A DNA stretch of 64,000 bases from Caulobacter sp. 602-1 (GTDB lineage Bacteria; Pseudomonadota; Alphaproteobacteria; Caulobacterales; Caulobacteraceae), in the NCBI RefSeq assembly GCF_003931565.1, contig NZ_RRYI01000005.1:1-64000 (forward strand). Reading direction: 5' to 3'. Position numbers and translations under genes: made by a program. Numbering within the stretch: the first letter of the stretch is position 1; each line of letters opens with the position of its first letter. This document shows, piece by piece, positions 34,458-42,092 of the stretch. The notes under the pieces are model-generated. The model saw nothing but the letters and a program-made list of their open reading frames with translations. It ran no database searches and had not been told where the DNA came from.

Positions 34458-35681
34458 TCAGCCCTTCGGCGTCACCTTGATCAGCTTGCCGTCTTCCTCG
34501 TCGGTCAGGACGTAGATCGCGCCGTCCGGGCCGACCGCGACGTCGCGGACCCGGCCGCCGATGTCGGTGAACAGGCGCTCCTCGCCCACGACCTTGCCGT
34601 CCTTGAGGACCAGGCGGTCGACGTGCTTTTCCCGCAGCGAGCCGATCAGCAGGCTGTGCTTGAGCGCCGGGAAGAGATCGCTTTCGTAGAAAGCCATGCC
34701 GGACGGGGCGATCACCGGGTCCCAGTAATAGACCGGCTGCTCCATGCCGTCCTTCGCGGTGAGGCCGTCGCCGATCGGCTTGCCGGAATATTCCTCGCCA
34801 TAGGTGATGGCGGCCCAGCCGTAGTTCTTGCCGGCCTCGGGGTGGTTCAGCTCGTCGCCGCCGCGCGCGCCGTGCTCGACGGTCCACAGCCGGCCGCTGG
34901 GATCGAGGGCGGCGGCCTGCAGGTTGCGGTGGCCCAGCGACCAGATCTCCGGCTTGGCGCCGGCCTTGCCCACGAAGGGGTTGTCCTTGGGGATCGAGCC
35001 GTCGGCGTTGATGCGGACCACCTTGCCCAGGGTGGCGTCCAGGTGCTGGGCCTGAACGCGGCCCTCCAGGATCGAGCGCTCGCCGGTGGTGATGAACAGC
35101 GCGCCATCCTTGGCGAAGACCAGGCGGCCGCCGAAGTGCAGGGCGCTGTCCATCTTCGGCGCCTGGCGCCACAGGACCTGGACGTTTTCCAGCTTCGGGG
35201 TCGGGCCCGTAATGAGTTTGCCGCGGGCGACGGCCGTGCCGTTCACGCCGCCATCGGCTTCGGCATAAGCCCAATAGACCAGGCCATTCTGGGCGTAGGC
35301 GGGATCCAGCGCCACCCCCAGCAGGCCGCCCTGGCCCTGCGCGAACACCGCCGGCAGGCCCTCGACGGCGGGCGACAGCTTGCCGTCCTTGCCGAAGATG
35401 CGCAGGCGGCCGGCCCGCTCGGTCAGCAGGATGTCGCCGCTGGGCAGGAAGGCCATGCCCCACGGGTGGGACAGGCCGCTAGCCAGGGTCGCGTACTGGC
35501 CGACCGTGTTCGAGTTCAGGCCTGGCGCGCGGGTCTGGCCCACGAAGGCCGGCTTCTGCTCGGGCGCGTTGGCCGGGCGGCTCTCGACGGGCGCTCCGGC
35601 TTGGGGCTGGGCGGGAGCGGGACCACAGGCGGCCAGAGCGGCGGCGAGGGCGGCGGAGGCGGTGAGCAGGGATGGGCGCAT
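34458..35681 (-). CDS. PQQ-dependent sugar dehydrogenase-like lipoprotein (glucose/sorbosone dehydrogenase)
   Basis: A 407-residue predicted lipoprotein (signal peptide with LAAC lipobox, Cys ~19) with a six-bladed beta-propeller of the GSDH family. Features are [27 protein letters not shown], the [18 protein letters not shown] motif with the family His-Arg, and [14 protein letters not shown]. Soluble members use PQQ to oxidise sugars in the periplasm; many homologues (YliI-like) have poorly defined substrates. No PQQ biosynthesis genes are in the window. Confidence 0.85.
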   Translation of the reverse strand: MRPSLLTASAALAAALAACGPAPAQPQAGAPVESRPANAPEQKPAFVGQTRAPGLNSNTVGQYATLASGLSHPWGMAFLPSGDILLTERAGRLRIFGKDGKLSPAVEGLPAVFAQGQGGLLGVALDPAYAQNGLVYWAYAEADGGVNGTAVARGKLITGPTPKLENVQVLWRQAPKMDSALHFGGRLVFAKDGALFITTGERSILEGRVQAQHLDATLGKVVRINADGSIPKDNPFVGKAGAKPEIWSLGHRNLQAAALDPSGRLWTVEHGARGGDELNHPEAGKNYGWAAITYGEEYSGKPIGDGLTAKDGMEQPVYYWDPVIAPSGMAFYESDLFPALKHSLLIGSLREKHVDRLVLKDGKVVGEERLFTDIGGRVRDVAVGPDGAIYVLTDEEDGKLIKVTPKG

Positions 35682-35732
35682 GGGCGGCAGGTTAAGCGGC
35701 TTTTCGGGGCGGGGGCTACCCGGTTTGAGCGG

Positions 35733-36776
35733 CTAAATCGGCAGCTCTCGCCGCTCGTCCGAGGCGCGCTGGGCCAGCTCCAGCAGCGTCATCGTCCGCA
35801 GGGCCTGCTCGAGCGGCACGGGCGAGGGCGCGCCGTGGAGGATGGCGTCGCGAACCCCGGCGTAGAAGGCTCGATAGTCCGACGGTTCGGGCGGGACGGG
35901 GGCGTGGACCTGGACCTCGTTCTCCACCGTGGTCAGCACGCCCGGGCGGGCGTCGACGCCATAGCCGGCCGCGCCCGGGGTCATGCCGGCCTTCAACTGG
36001 CCCTCCTGCGGGTCGAGGCCGTGCTTGACGAAGCTGGCCTTCGTTCCGTGGACGGCCAGGCGCGGGTCGGCGGCGGCGGTCAGCAGGCTGCCGTGCAGGA
36101 TCACCCGCAGGATCGGGTAGCGCAGCGTGACGTGGAAATAGTCGTCCGCGCCCGCGCCATGACGCTGGACGCCGATATCGGCGGCGATGGCCAGGGGCGC
36201 GCCGAACAGGGCGAGGGCCTGGTCCAGCAGGTGGGGGCCAAGGTCCATCCAGGCGCCGGCGCCTGGGCCGGCCCGCTCGCGCCAGCGGTCGCGAACCTGG
36301 GGGCGGAAGCGGTCGAAATGGCTTTCGAACTGGACGATCTCGCCCAGGACGCCACCGGCCATCAGGCGCTGGAGGGTGAGAAAGTCGCTGTCCCAGCGGC
36401 GGTTGTGGAACACCGCCAGCAGCTTGCCGGCGGCCTTGGCGGCTTCGGCCATGGTCTCGGCCTCGGCGGCGGTGACGGCGAAGGGCTTGTCGACGACGAC
36501 GGGCTTGCCGGCGTTCAGCGCGGCGATCGCCTGGGGCGCGTGCAGGGCGTTGGGCGTGGCGATGACCACCAGGTCGATGGCCGGATCGGTCAGGGCCGCC
36601 TCGAGTTCGGCGACGACGCGGACGTCCGGAAAGTCGGCGGCGACCTTGGCCGGATCGCTGGACACCACCGTGTGCAACAGAAGGCCCGGCGTCGCGGCGA
36701 TCAGCAGGGCGTGGAAGGTCTTGCCGACATAGCCGTAGCCGACCAAAGCGACGTGGAGAGTGGGGGAGGAGGCCAT
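35733..36776 (-). CDS. Gfo/Idh/MocA-family oxidoreductase
   Basis: A 347-residue NAD(P)-dependent oxidoreductase. The Rossmann motif VGYGYVGKTFH is at ~12-22, and VVIATPNALHAPQAIAALNAGKPVVVDKPF carries the family Lys (DKP, usually EKP). The C-terminal half forms the alpha/beta domain of the family. It resembles E. coli YdgJ/MviM-type enzymes that act on sugars or inositol; the substrate is not defined. It lies downstream of the exuT operon but behind a strong terminator, so it is probably separate. The ATG has AGAAGG upstream. Confidence 0.85.
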   Translation of the reverse strand: MASSPTLHVALVGYGYVGKTFHALLIAATPGLLLHTVVSSDPAKVAADFPDVRVVAELEAALTDPAIDLVVIATPNALHAPQAIAALNAGKPVVVDKPFAVTAAEAETMAEAAKAAGKLLAVFHNRRWDSDFLTLQRLMAGGVLGEIVQFESHFDRFRPQVRDRWRERAGPGAGAWMDLGPHLLDQALALFGAPLAIAADIGVQRHGAGADDYFHVTLRYPILRVILHGSLLTAAADPRLAVHGTKASFVKHGLDPQEGQLKAGMTPGAAGYGVDARPGVLTTVENEVQVHAPVPPEPSDYRAFYAGVRDAILHGAPSPVPLEQALRTMTLLELAQRASDERRELPI

Positions 36777-36790
36777 GACCGCCTTCTAAC

Positions 36791-36820
36791 GAAAAAGGCC
36801 GGGGATTGCTCCCCGGCCTT
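36791..36820 (-). terminator. Rho-independent terminator of the hydratase-exuT operon
   Basis: Reading the minus strand: AAGGCCGGGGA, loop GCAA, TCCCCGGCCTT followed by TTTCG. It lies 22 bp after the transporter stop and before the downstream oxidoreductase. Confidence 0.88.
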
Positions 36821-36841
36821 CGTCATTGTGGCGCGGTGCCG

Positions 36842-38116
36842 TCAGATCTTCACCGGCTCCATCTTGGGCGTCAGCAGGTGGATGACCAGCAGGGCGACCA
36901 GATAGGCGCTGCCGGCGACGATGAAGATCGGGGTGTAGCTGCCGATCCGCTCCAGCACCTGGCCGATATACTTCGAGAAGGCCATGCCGCCGAAGGCGCC
37001 CAGCATACCGCCGATGCCGACGACCGAGCCGACCGCGGCGCGCGGGAACACGTCCGAGGGCAGGGTGTAGAGATTGGCCGAGAAGCCTTGGTGGGCGGCG
37101 GTGGCGACGCCGATGATCAGCACGGCCAACCAGACGCTGTCGGCCTTGGCGGCGAACATCACCGGCACGGCCAGCAGGGCGCAGACCAGCATGGTCAGCT
37201 TGCGGGCCCTGTTGATGCTCGCGCCGTTCTTCATCAGGGTCGAGGACATCCAGCCGCCGGCGACCGAGCCGACGTCGCTCAGCAGGTAGATAGCGATCAG
37301 CGGTGGGCCGAACGACTTCAGGTCCAGGCCGTAGCGCTTGCCCAGGAAGTCCGGCAGCCAGAACAGGAACATCCACCAGATCGGGTCGATTAGGAACTTG
37401 CCCAGGGCGAAGGCCCAGGTTTCCTTCTTGGTCAGCAGCCTGGCCCAGCCGATCTTCTCGACGGGGTCGGCCGGGTCCTGCTCGATATAGGCCAGCTCGG
37501 CCGCGCCCAGGCGCTTCTGTTCGCGCGGGCGGCGGTAGACCAGCAGCCAGATCGGCAGCCAGACCAGGCCGGCGATCCCCGTCACGATGAAGGCCATCTG
37601 CCAGCCAAACGCCAGGACGATGCCGGGAACGACCAGGGGCGTGACGATGGCGCCGATATTGGTGCCGGCGTTGAACAGGCCGGTGGCGAAGGCGCGTTCC
37701 TTCTTGGGGAACCACTCGGCCACGGCCTTGATGCCGCCGGGGAAGCCGCCGGCCTCGCCGATGCCCAGCCCCATGCGGGCGGCCACGAAGCCGCCGAAGC
37801 CGGCCGCGGCGGCGTGGGCGATGTGGGCGATCTGCCAGATCGCGAACGCGACGCCGAAGCCCCAGCGGGCTCCGATCCGGTCCATGATCCTGCCCCAGGC
37901 CAGGTACGCGACCGCGTAGGCCAGCTGGAAGTAGAACACCAGGTCGGCGTAGTGGGTCTCGTTCCAGCCGAATTCCTTCGACAGGTCCGCTTTCAGCAGG
38001 CCGATCGTCTGGCGATCGACGTAGTTGATGACCATCGCCGCGAACAGCAGGCTGACGATCACCCAACGGTACCGTCCGATCTTCTCGGATGGCTCGGGCG
38101 CTTTCGAAACGTCCAT
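36842..38116 (-). CDS. exuT: Hexuronate transporter, MFS (ACS family)
   Basis: A 424-residue inner-membrane symporter with 12 predicted helices. NYVDRQTIGLLKADLSKEF after helix 1, RMGLGIGEAGGFPGGIKAVAEWFP and the ATGLFNAGTNIGA segment are typical of the anion:cation symporter group including ExuT. The ATG at 38116 is preferred over GTG 38122 from spacing to GGAAGGA. It follows the hydratase-family gene by 29 bp in an operon with the uronate palindrome upstream, which supports hexuronate as substrate. Confidence 0.88.
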   Translation of the reverse strand: MDVSKAPEPSEKIGRYRWVIVSLLFAAMVINYVDRQTIGLLKADLSKEFGWNETHYADLVFYFQLAYAVAYLAWGRIMDRIGARWGFGVAFAIWQIAHIAHAAAAGFGGFVAARMGLGIGEAGGFPGGIKAVAEWFPKKERAFATGLFNAGTNIGAIVTPLVVPGIVLAFGWQMAFIVTGIAGLVWLPIWLLVYRRPREQKRLGAAELAYIEQDPADPVEKIGWARLLTKKETWAFALGKFLIDPIWWMFLFWLPDFLGKRYGLDLKSFGPPLIAIYLLSDVGSVAGGWMSSTLMKNGASINRARKLTMLVCALLAVPVMFAAKADSVWLAVLIIGVATAAHQGFSANLYTLPSDVFPRAAVGSVVGIGGMLGAFGGMAFSKYIGQVLERIGSYTPIFIVAGSAYLVALLVIHLLTPKMEPVKI

Positions 38117-38145
38117 GGACACGCGTCCTTCCCCTTATGGTCTTC

Positions 38146-38970
38146 TTATTTGGCCGGGACGGCGATGCAGTCCACGGTTCCGTACGGGCCGAAGCTCACA
38201 TGGGCGACATCACCGGCGACCACGTCGTGAATGCCCGTGGTGGCGCCGGTGGTGACGATCATGCCCTTCTTCAGCGGCTTGCCGCGCGCGGCGACGGTTC
38301 CGAGCAGGAAGGCCAGGGCGGCCAGCGGAGAGCCCGGGATGGTCGCGGCCGTGGCCTTGCCCAGCGACTTGCCATTGAGGAAGGTCTCGACCGGCATATC
38401 CTCCCAGGCGATGTCGCGCCAGTTGGAAATGGCCTGACCAATGATCTGACCATCGTTGTTGCCGAAGTCTGACGCCACGACGGTCGGGCCCAGGGCGTTG
38501 ATGGTGGCCAGCGGGCTGCCGGCGATCTCGACGCCGACCAGCAGTTCGCCGACATATTCGGCGGCTTCCTCGGCGGTCCATTCGGTCTTGTCAGCCGGGG
38601 CGTCCTTGCCCAGGCGGACGATGAACTCGGCCTCGACGGCGCAGAAGCCGCCTTCGATGGCGCGGAACTTGTTGGGCTGGCCGTCGGTCGAGGCGTCCTG
38701 GACCTTGGACTTGAAGATGCAGCCGGCCAGGCGGTCGACGCCCAGGCGCTCGCGGTGCTGCGGCGGCACCAGACCGACCTTCCAGCCGACCAGCTCATCC
38801 GGCCAGGCGGCGATGGCCAGATCCTGGACGGCGTAGCCTTCGGCCATGGTCGCGGGAATCACGCCGCCCGGATAGCCGGGAACGCTGACGCCCTCCTGAC
38901 GAGCCTTGACGAATTGGGGAGCGATGGCCGCGGGGGCGAAAACCTCGCTATCGGCCTCAGAAACGGTCAC
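38146..38970 (-). CDS. 2-keto-4-pentenoate hydratase (MhpD)-family protein in the uronate regulon
   Basis: A 274-residue member of the FAH/MhpD hydratase superfamily, with GWKVGL, the EAEFIVRLGKD metal-site segment, GVEIAGSP and the C-terminal GDVAHVSFGPYGTVDC block. Relatives hydrate 2-oxo-pent-4-enoate in aromatic degradation. The GTG start at 38970 is chosen for its excellent GGGAGGA site 8 bp upstream; in-frame starts at 39027 and 39021 lack one. It is first in an operon with exuT under the uronate operator, so it probably acts on a keto-deoxy acid rather than an aromatic intermediate. The exact reaction is unknown. Confidence 0.8.
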   Translation of the reverse strand: MTVSEADSEVFAPAAIAPQFVKARQEGVSVPGYPGGVIPATMAEGYAVQDLAIAAWPDELVGWKVGLVPPQHRERLGVDRLAGCIFKSKVQDASTDGQPNKFRAIEGGFCAVEAEFIVRLGKDAPADKTEWTAEEAAEYVGELLVGVEIAGSPLATINALGPTVVASDFGNNDGQIIGQAISNWRDIAWEDMPVETFLNGKSLGKATAATIPGSPLAALAFLLGTVAARGKPLKKGMIVTTGATTGIHDVVAGDVAHVSFGPYGTVDCIAVPAK

Positions 38971-39039
38971 GCCGCTAATCCTCCCTCGAATATTCGGCAC
39001 AGGTCCCGCTTGGCGGGCCATGTTCACAGGTTTGGGGAG

Positions 39040-39068
39040 TCTCTAGTGGAAACCGGTGTCATTGACAA
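39040..39068 (-). promoter_or_regulatory. Promoter and uronate-regulon operator of the hydratase-exuT operon
   Basis: On the minus strand a TTGTCA box (39063-39068) and TAGAGA box (39040-39045) are 17 bp apart, and the operator TGACACCGGTTTCC (39048-39061) fills the spacer. Repressor binding there would block RNA polymerase. It shares TGACACCGGT with four sites in the uronate cluster. Confidence 0.7.
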
Positions 39069-39171
39069 TGAGTCCATGGACGCGCGTTCGGATCTCACGG
39101 CCTGGATCGATGGTCCGCTCGGCGCCGGTCGCCGATGACAAAGCCGCCAATCGTATTCGGCGCGGGGCGCT

Positions 39172-39225
39172 TGACACCCGTAATAGCGGGTATAGCGTCC
39201 TGCGTGAATTACGGATGTAAGTGTC
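39172..39225 (+). promoter_or_regulatory. Promoter and probable autoregulatory operator of the BlaI-type gene
   Basis: TTGACA at 39171-39176 with a TA-rich box about 16 bp on. An interrupted inverted repeat links GACAC (39173-39177) and CGTAAT (39179-39184) with ATTACG (39208-39213) and GTGTC (39221-39225), right up to the start codon. BlaI/CopY repressors bind such dyads in their own promoters. Confidence 0.45.
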
Positions 39226-39594
39226 ATGCACATCACCGCCGCCGAAGCGCATGTCATGGAAGCCCTCTGGCGTCGCGAGCCGATGTCGGCCGACGATCTG
39301 GTCGCCGAGGTGGGCGCGTCCCAGCAGTGGGGCGAGGCCACGGTCAAGACGCTGATCAATCGCCTGCTGAAGAAGAAGGCGATCAAGTCGGAGCGCGCCG
39401 ACGGCAAGCACGGCTACCGCCCGCTGATCGACCGCAGCGCCTATGTCCATTCCGAGAGCCAGGGCCTGCTGGACCGTCTGTTCGAAGGCCAGCTGGCACC
39501 GCTGATCAGCCACTTCGCCCAGCACCGACCGCTGCGAGCGGACGAGGTGGAGAAGCTGAAGAAGCTGATCGACGGGATGGCGGAGAAGGGCTGA
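39226..39594 (+). CDS. BlaI/MecI/CopY-family transcriptional repressor
   Basis: A 122-residue winged-helix repressor: ITAAEAHVMEALWRREPMSADDL, then WGEATVKTLINRLLKKKAIKSE, the penicillinase-repressor DNA-binding domain, and a C-terminal dimerisation helix region. The family usually pairs with a BlaR1-type sensor protease or with copper ATPases; neither is adjacent, so the signal is unknown. Confidence 0.92.
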   Translation: MHITAAEAHVMEALWRREPMSADDLVAEVGASQQWGEATVKTLINRLLKKKAIKSERADGKHGYRPLIDRSAYVHSESQGLLDRLFEGQLAPLISHFAQHRPLRADEVEKLKKLIDGMAEKG

Positions 39595-39619
39595 AGCTCC
39601 TCCCCAACGCCAAACCCTG

Positions 39620-39656
39620 CCATCCCGGACAGCCTGCGCGAGGCTTCCAGGATGAC
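39620..39656. repeat. Short inverted repeat of the GTCATCCCGG family
   Basis: CCATCCCGG...CCAGGATGAC flanks an inner AGCCT/AGGCT hairpin. The 30-bp segment 39627-39656 is nearly identical to 16842-16871. It lies between the convergent BlaI-type gene and otsA, where it may also help terminate both. Confidence 0.75.
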
Positions 39657-39683
39657 AGTTTTGGGCGCCTTCGGGCGTAACGC

Positions 39684-41183
39684 CTAGGCCCGCATCGCCT
39701 TGGCTTCAGGCCCGGCCTTCAGCGCCTTGGCCGCCACGTCCAGCGACCGCACCGTGGCCTGCCGTTCCAGGGCCGGCTTTTCCGGTTCATCGCCGTCCGA
39801 CCCGGGCCGCGCGCGCAGGGCCGCGACGAAGTTGTCGCGCCAGGCGGTGACGTCCTCGCGGCTGACATTGTCGAACAGGGCCTCCCAGCGGCGCTTTCGC
39901 TCCGGCAACTCCATGGACAGGGCCCGCTCCAGCGCGTCGGAGATTTCCTCGGGGCTGTTGGGATTGACGATTAGGGCGTCCTTCATCTGCCGGGCCGCGC
40001 CGGCGAAGCGCGACAGGATCAGCACGCCGGGATCGTCCGGGTTCTGGGCGGCGACATATTCCTTGGCCACCAGGTTCATGCCGTCGCGCAGAGGCGTGAC
40101 CAGCGCCGCGCGGCTGGCGCGGTAGATCCCGGCCAGCTCGTCGCGGCGATAGGAGCGGTTCACGTAGCGGATCGGCGTGAAGTCCATCTCGGCATAGGCG
40201 CCGTTGATGCGGCCGATCAGCCCGTCGAGCCGGGCGCGCAGGTCCTGATAGGCCTCGACCTCGTCGCGCGAGATCGGGGCGATCTGCAGCAGCATGACGT
40301 CGCGGACCATGTCCGGGTGGTCGTGCAGGAACCGCTCGAAGCCGATCAGCCGCTCCTCCAGGCCCTTGGAGTAGTCGAGGCGGTCGACGCCGACGATCAT
40401 CTTGCGGAAGACGCTGTGGGCCATCATCCGATCGTAGACCTTGCGGGCGTTCTCGCCCTGGACGATCTGGGCGAAGTCCGCCGCGTCGACGCCGATCGGG
40501 AAGGCGGCCGCGCGGGTGCGCTGGCCGAAGGCGACCAGCTCGCCGCGCTCGTTCTTGCCGCCGTCCACCTCGGAGAAGACATAGCCCTCGAAGGCCTGCA
40601 GCGACTCCTCGGTCTGGAAGCCGATCAGATCGTAGTGGAACAGCGCTTCCACCAGCGCCTTGTGGCGGGGCAGGGTGGTGACCAGCTGGTGAGCCGGCCA
40701 GGGGATATGCAGGAAAAAGCCGATCCGGTTGGTCACGCCCATCCGCCGCAGCTCGCGGGCGACCGGGATCAGGTGATAGTCGTGAACCCAGACGATGTCG
40801 TCGGGCTCGATCAGCGGCAGCAGGGTCTCGGCGAAGCGCTTGTTGACCCGGTCATAGCCCTCGCCGAACGAACGATCATAGGCGGTCAGGTCGACGCGGT
40901 AGTGGAACAGCGGCCACAGCGTCTTGTTGGCGTAGCCGTTGTAGTACTCTTGGTAGTCGGTCTCCTCGAGGTCGACGGTGGCGACCGTCACCCCCTCGAT
41001 CCGCTGCATGTTCAGCTGACCGGTGAACTCCGGAATGGTCTTGCCGCTCCAGCCGAACCAGATGCCGGAATATTCGCGCAGGGCCGCGGCCAGGGCCATG
41101 GCCAGGCCCCCGACGCTGCCTTCGCCGCCCTCCGCCGGATTGGGCGGATTGACGCGGTTGGAAACGACGATCAACCGGCTCAT
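39684..41183 (-). CDS. otsA: Trehalose-6-phosphate synthase
   Basis: Makes trehalose-6-phosphate from UDP-glucose and glucose-6-phosphate (499 aa, GT20). SRLIVVSNRV, EGSVGGLAMALAAAL, WVHDYHLIPVARELR, IGFFLHIPWP, GVDRLDYSKGLEERL and the LRDGMNLVAKEYVAAQ motif are all clear. The start overlaps the otsB stop as ATGA, so synthesis and dephosphorylation are coupled. Confidence 0.97.
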   Translation of the reverse strand: MSRLIVVSNRVNPPNPAEGGEGSVGGLAMALAAALREYSGIWFGWSGKTIPEFTGQLNMQRIEGVTVATVDLEETDYQEYYNGYANKTLWPLFHYRVDLTAYDRSFGEGYDRVNKRFAETLLPLIEPDDIVWVHDYHLIPVARELRRMGVTNRIGFFLHIPWPAHQLVTTLPRHKALVEALFHYDLIGFQTEESLQAFEGYVFSEVDGGKNERGELVAFGQRTRAAAFPIGVDAADFAQIVQGENARKVYDRMMAHSVFRKMIVGVDRLDYSKGLEERLIGFERFLHDHPDMVRDVMLLQIAPISRDEVEAYQDLRARLDGLIGRINGAYAEMDFTPIRYVNRSYRRDELAGIYRASRAALVTPLRDGMNLVAKEYVAAQNPDDPGVLILSRFAGAARQMKDALIVNPNSPEEISDALERALSMELPERKRRWEALFDNVSREDVTAWRDNFVAALRARPGSDGDEPEKPALERQATVRSLDVAAKALKAGPEAKAMRA

Positions 41184-41974
41184 GCGGTGACCTCGACAAC
41201 ACTCTGGGGCGTCGAAAGGCCCTCCAGCCAGCGGAAGACCGCTTCCGTGTCCTTGAGGTGATAGCGGGCCTCGGTCGGGCGGGGTTCGCCGACCAGGACG
41301 CCGAACCCGCCCAGATGGTTGGCGGCGGAAAAGCCGTCCTCGTCGGTGAGGTCGTCGCCCACGAACACGGGCGTGGCGCCCAGGAACGGGGCCTCGCGCA
41401 GGAAGGCGGTGACGGCCGCGCCCTTGTCGGCGCCGGGCGTGCGCAGTTCGGCGACCATGTCGCCCAGTTGCAGAACCAGGCCGGTGGACTGTGACAGGCG
41501 CTCGCCGGCCTCGATCACCGCGTCGGCGCAGCCGGGGGCGTTGCGGTAGTGCAGGGCGACCGACAGGCCCTTGTCCTCGAACAGCAGGCCGCGCTCGCAG
41601 TGCGCCAGCTCGACCAGGATGCGGCGGGCGTCGGCCAGGCCGGGGTGGGGCTCGCGCTCGATCACCTGGCCGTCGGCGGTGCGACGCACCAGGCCGTGCA
41701 CGGCGCCGATCGCGGGGATGGCGCCGCCCAGGATGTAGTCGAGATTGGTCAGGGCCCGGCCGCTGACCACGGCGACGCGTCCCTCGAAGGCCTCGCGAAG
41801 GCGGGCCAGCGCCCGCGCGCGGCGCGGGTCAGGACCCACGTCGTCGGGACGCGGCATGATGGGCGCCAGCGTGCCGTCGAGGTCAAGAAACACCGCCGAT
41901 CGGCGCGGCAGATCGAGAGGCGGGGGCGCGAGATCGATGGATTTCGGGCGCGAGACCGTGTGAGCCGCGGTCAT
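41180..41974 (-). CDS. otsB: Trehalose-6-phosphate phosphatase
   Basis: Dephosphorylates trehalose-6-phosphate (264 aa, HAD superfamily). FLDLDGTLAPI (~30) carries the nucleophile Asp, VSGRALTNLD the cap region, and FVGDDLTDEDGF the C-terminal metal motif. The ATG at 41974 follows GAGGGGG by about 8 bp. It is first in the otsB-otsA operon; the product trehalose is an osmotic and stress protectant. Confidence 0.95.
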   Translation of the reverse strand: MTAAHTVSRPKSIDLAPPPLDLPRRSAVFLDLDGTLAPIMPRPDDVGPDPRRARALARLREAFEGRVAVVSGRALTNLDYILGGAIPAIGAVHGLVRRTADGQVIEREPHPGLADARRILVELAHCERGLLFEDKGLSVALHYRNAPGCADAVIEAGERLSQSTGLVLQLGDMVAELRTPGADKGAAVTAFLREAPFLGATPVFVGDDLTDEDGFSAANHLGGFGVLVGEPRPTEARYHLKDTEAVFRWLEGLSTPQSVVEVTA

Positions 41975-42092
41975 GGCGATAACCCCCTCATCAGTAAGCA
42001 ACATGCGCCAAGAACGTCGGACGGCCCGGTTCGATCCCGCAACGTACTGAAGCGCACGGCAATTTTAGCGGGCGCCTGAAACTTGGGCGTCG

